Assembly (NCBI GenBank): GCA_946481605.1
Contig: CAMLPA010000145.1
Location: 1-7,726, forward strand
Length of the DNA stretch: 7,726 nucleotides
DNA from: an uncultured Flavihumibacter sp.
GTDB taxonomy: Bacteria > Bacteroidota > Bacteroidia > Chitinophagales > Chitinophagaceae
Reading direction: 5' to 3'
Made by a program: the position numbers and the translations under genes. Numbering within the stretch: the stretch's first letter is position 1; each line of letters begins with the position of its first letter. This document shows positions 5,748-7,726 of the stretch, piece after piece. The notes beneath the pieces were generated by a model. That model saw only the letters and a list, made by a program, of their open reading frames with translations, was not told where the DNA came from and did not search any database.

Positions 5748-6812
5748 ATGGCTAAATTAAATTTCGGCGGGGTTGAAGAAAACGTTGTGACCCGCGAAGA
5801 ATTCCCGCTTGCCAAAGCGCAGGAAGTATTGAAGAACGAAACAGTGGCAGTTATTGGTTACGGCGTACAAGGTCCGGGCCAGGCGCTGAACCAAAAAGAT
5901 AACGGCATCAACGTGATCGTTGGTCAGCGGAAGAATTCCAAAACCTGGGACAAAGCCGTTGCCGATGGATTCGTTCCCGGTGAAACCCTGTTCGAAATTG
6001 AAGAAGCCCTCGAGCGTGGTACCATCATCTGCTACCTGCTGAGTGACGCTGCGCAGATCGAACTGTGGCCCACTGTAAAGAAGCACCTGACCGCTGGTAA
6101 AGCGCTGTACTTCTCTCATGGTTTCGGCATCACTTTCAACGAACAAACAGGCATCATTCCTCCTGCAGACGTAGACGTGTTCCTCGTAGCCCCCAAAGGT
6201 TCCGGTACTTCCCTGCGCCGCATGTTCCTGCAAGGCCGTGGTCTGAACTCCAGCTACGCCATCTTCCAGGATGCAACAGGTAAAGCAAAAGAAAGAGTGG
6301 TTGCTCTCGGTATCGCCGTAGGAAGTGGTTACCTCTTCGAAACAGATTTCCGTAAAGAAGTATTCTCCGACCTCACCGGTGAAAGAGGAACTCTGATGGG
6401 CGCTATCCAGGGTATCTTCGCCGCCCAGTATGAAGTACTGCGCAGTAAAGGCCATACACCTTCAGAAGCATTCAACGAAACAGTGGAAGAACTCACGCAG
6501 TCGCTTATGCCCCTCGTTGCAGAGAACGGCATGGACTGGATGTACGCCAACTGCTCCACTACCGCACAACGCGGCGCACTCGACTGGTGGAAAAAATTCA
6601 AAGATGCTACCAAACCCGTTTTCGAAGAACTCTACGAAAGCGTTGCTACCGGTAAAGAATCTCAGCGTTCTATTGATTCCAACAGCCAGGCTGATTACCG
6701 CGTGAAGCTGGAAGCTGAACTGAAAGAACTCCGTGAAAGCGAAATGTGGCAGGCAGGTAAAACTGTGCGCAGCCTTCGTCCGGAGAACCAGAAGGTAGCG
6801 GCGGAAGCATAG
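5748..6812 (+). CDS. ilvC: ketol-acid reductoisomerase (NADP+)
   Basis: This 354-residue enzyme isomerises and reduces 2-acetolactate and 2-aceto-2-hydroxybutanoate to dihydroxy acids, using Mg2+ and NADPH. The Rossmann loop GYGVQGPGQ is at 37-45. The cofactor-selecting loop GQRKNSKTW follows at 59-67, with R61 and S64 placed to hold the NADPH phosphate. Catalytic H124 lies in YFSHGF and K150 in VAPKGSG. Metal-binding D208 and E212 are in SDLTGERG, and E244 and E248 are in the NETVEELTQSL helix. The C269-S270-T271 motif follows. The size fits class I. The C-terminal region, including ALDWW, RSID, NSQADYR and RSLRPENQ, resembles fungal mitochondrial Ilv5 more than typical 330-residue bacterial enzymes, judged from memory. 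The preceding 63-base gap is AT-rich and shows no clear promoter. Confidence 0.97.
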   Translation: MAKLNFGGVEENVVTREEFPLAKAQEVLKNETVAVIGYGVQGPGQALNQKDNGINVIVGQRKNSKTWDKAVADGFVPGETLFEIEEALERGTIICYLLSDAAQIELWPTVKKHLTAGKALYFSHGFGITFNEQTGIIPPADVDVFLVAPKGSGTSLRRMFLQGRGLNSSYAIFQDATGKAKERVVALGIAVGSGYLFETDFRKEVFSDLTGERGTLMGAIQGIFAAQYEVLRSKGHTPSEAFNETVEELTQSLMPLVAENGMDWMYANCSTTAQRGALDWWKKFKDATKPVFEELYESVATGKESQRSIDSNSQADYRVKLEAELKELRESEMWQAGKTVRSLRPENQKVAAEA

Positions 6813-6847
6813 TTTTATATCCCGCAGAAGTACAGGATATTATTTTT

Positions 6848-6906
6848 CTCGCAAAGGCGCAAAGACGCAAAGCTGGTTAAACTTTGCGCCTTTGCGTCTT
6901 TGCGAG
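6848..6906 (+). repeat. near-perfect 25-bp GCAAAG-type hairpin between ilvC and ilvA
   Basis: Two 25-base arms (6848-6872 and 6882-6906) flank a 9-base loop, CTGGTTAAA. Each arm holds three copies of CGCAAAG (or CTTTGCG on the right) at 8-base intervals. The only imperfections are one G-U pair and one A-C mismatch, because the GGC and GAC linkers occur in the same left-to-right order on complementary strands. The element lies 35 bases after the ilvC stop and 17 bases before the ilvA ATG. After the right arm comes GATATTC rather than a T-run, so it is not a standard terminator. It matches the worn element between ilvD and ilvB, which suggests a family of dispersed palindromes. In RNA it would form a long stable stem that could stop 3' exonuclease decay of the ilvDBNC message. 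That role is inference. Confidence 0.88.
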
Positions 6907-6923
6907 ATATTCAAACAAACAAA

Positions 6924-7724
6924 ATGGCAACAACCACCCACATGAAACCCCTCGAATTCCACAAAGCAGCGCTGCGACTGAAAAAGGTTGTATCGAGAAC
7001 TCCCCTCATGCACAACCTCAACCTCTCGCGCAAATACCACTGCAATGTGTTCCTGAAAAGAGAGGACCTGCAGGTGGTGCGCTCCTATAAACTCCGTGGC
7101 GCTTACAATATGATGAGCAGCCTGCCGGAGGAACAACTGAAGAACGGCGTGGTATGCGCCAGCGCCGGGAACCACGCACAGGGCTTCGCTTTCTCCTGCA
7201 AGAAGCTGGGCGTGAAAGGTGTGGTGTTCATGCCCGTGATCACACCAAAACAAAAGGTGACCCAAACAAAAATGTTCGGGGAAGACAACATCTCCATACA
7301 ACTGGTGGGCGATACATTCGATGATTGCGCGATCGCCGCTAAAAAATTCACGGAAGAAAACGGGATGACCTTCATCCCTCCTTTCGATGACCACCGCATC
7401 ATCGAAGGACAGGGCACCGTGGCCCTCGAAATACTGGAAGACCAGGACGATGTTGATTTCCTCTTCGTGCCCGTTGGCGGTGGCGGACTCGCCGCTGGTG
7501 TAGGTTCTTACTTCAAAACTTTCAGTCCCAAAACAAAGATCATCGGCATTGAGCCCGAAGGCGCTCCTTCCATGAAAAAAGCACGCGAAGCCGGTCATCC
7601 CGTTACACTGGAAAGCATCGACCGTTTTGTAGATGGCGCCGCCGTAAAACGTGTGGGCGAACTCACTTTTTCCATCTGCCAGGAAGTGCTGGATGAAATA
7701 GAAACCGTTCCCGAAGGAAAGGTT
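6924..7724 (+). CDS. ilvA: threonine deaminase (threonine ammonia-lyase), N-terminal part
   Basis: The reading frame is open from the ATG at 6924 to the right edge. It gives 267 codons without a stop, so the gene is cut by the window. The product is a fold-type II pyridoxal phosphate enzyme that turns threonine into 2-oxobutanoate and ammonia, the entry step of isoleucine synthesis. The cofactor lysine is K56 in the motif RSYKLRGAYN. SAGNHAQG is at 80-87, and the phosphate-binding glycines GGGG are at 185-188 in VPVGGGGLAAG. Biosynthetic enzymes of this kind are about 400-420 residues in Bacillus and Bacteroidota, so roughly 140-150 residues are missing, including any C-terminal regulatory ACT-like domain. 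Biosynthetic rather than catabolic function is inferred from the ilv neighbours. An alternative start at codon 7 (6942) is possible; the upstream ATG follows an A-rich stretch, so it was preferred. The gap to ilvC holds the hairpin at 6848-6906. Confidence 0.94.
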   Translation, partial: MATTTHMKPLEFHKAALRLKKVVSRTPLMHNLNLSRKYHCNVFLKREDLQVVRSYKLRGAYNMMSSLPEEQLKNGVVCASAGNHAQGFAFSCKKLGVKGVVFMPVITPKQKVTQTKMFGEDNISIQLVGDTFDDCAIAAKKFTEENGMTFIPPFDDHRIIEGQGTVALEILEDQDDVDFLFVPVGGGGLAAGVGSYFKTFSPKTKIIGIEPEGAPSMKKAREAGHPVTLESIDRFVDGAAVKRVGELTFSICQEVLDEIETVPEGKV

Positions 7725-7726
7725 TG

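Noticed and set aside
6848..6906. The ilvC-ilvA hairpin as an intrinsic terminator.
   Set aside because: The stem is strong, but GATATTC rather than a T-run follows it, and the T-rich stretch on the left (6843-6847) would only serve the minus strand, where no gene ends.
6840..7598. Minus-strand open frame (252 codons) opposite ilvA.
   Set aside because: ilvA is clearly coded on the + strand with intact PLP motifs, and this frame begins or ends in the intergenic hairpin and has no family features.

Overview
The window is a branched-chain amino acid biosynthesis locus, and every gene is on the + strand. In order it holds the 3' end of leuD, then leuB, a 257-base regulatory gap, ilvD, ilvB, ilvN, ilvC, and the 5' two thirds of ilvA, which runs off the right edge. 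The sequence points to a member of the Bacteroidota, probably Chitinophagaceae or a relative. The reasons are the absence of Shine-Dalgarno sites, the A-rich stretches before start codons, a TTG-N19-TAnnTTTG promoter, the style of the encoded proteins, and short intergenic palindromes built from GCAAAG units. The family-level placement is an impression, not a computed result.

Region 1-1247 is the leucine branch. The leuD tail and leuB are 29 bases apart and probably co-transcribed. Region 1248-1504 looks empty to a gene finder but is the most informative part. It holds a Bacteroidota-type promoter (1271-1301), then a 36-codon open reading frame (1320-1430) with 16 Ile/Val codons among codons 6-27, ending in four consecutive Ile codons. 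A strong intrinsic terminator (1449-1480) follows, and ilvD starts 24 bases later. An upstream strand (1412-1420) nearly duplicates the terminator's 3' arm and could form an antiterminator. A segment inside the leader ORF (1376-1385) could in turn sequester that strand. This is the layout of ribosome-mediated transcription attenuation. The leader resembles the enterobacterial ilv leader peptide in composition and position, although the phylum and the promoter differ.

Region 1505-7724 encodes the shared isoleucine/valine pathway. IlvA makes 2-oxobutanoate from threonine. IlvB and IlvN form acetohydroxyacid synthase. IlvC does the reductoisomerase step and IlvD the dehydration. The transaminase (IlvE) is not in the window. 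The structural genes do not overlap; they are separated by 63-111 bases. Three of these gaps carry repeats: a degenerate GCAAAG-type palindrome between ilvD and ilvB, degenerate TTGAATG heptads with a dyad between ilvB and ilvN, and a near-perfect 25-bp GCAAAG-type hairpin between ilvC and ilvA.

Taken together, charging of tRNA-Ile/Val would set how much transcription passes into ilvDBNC(A). leuD and leuB lie upstream of the attenuator and escape it. No transposon, phage, CRISPR or RNA gene was seen. The enzymes are ordinary; the candidate leader-peptide attenuator is the notable system.
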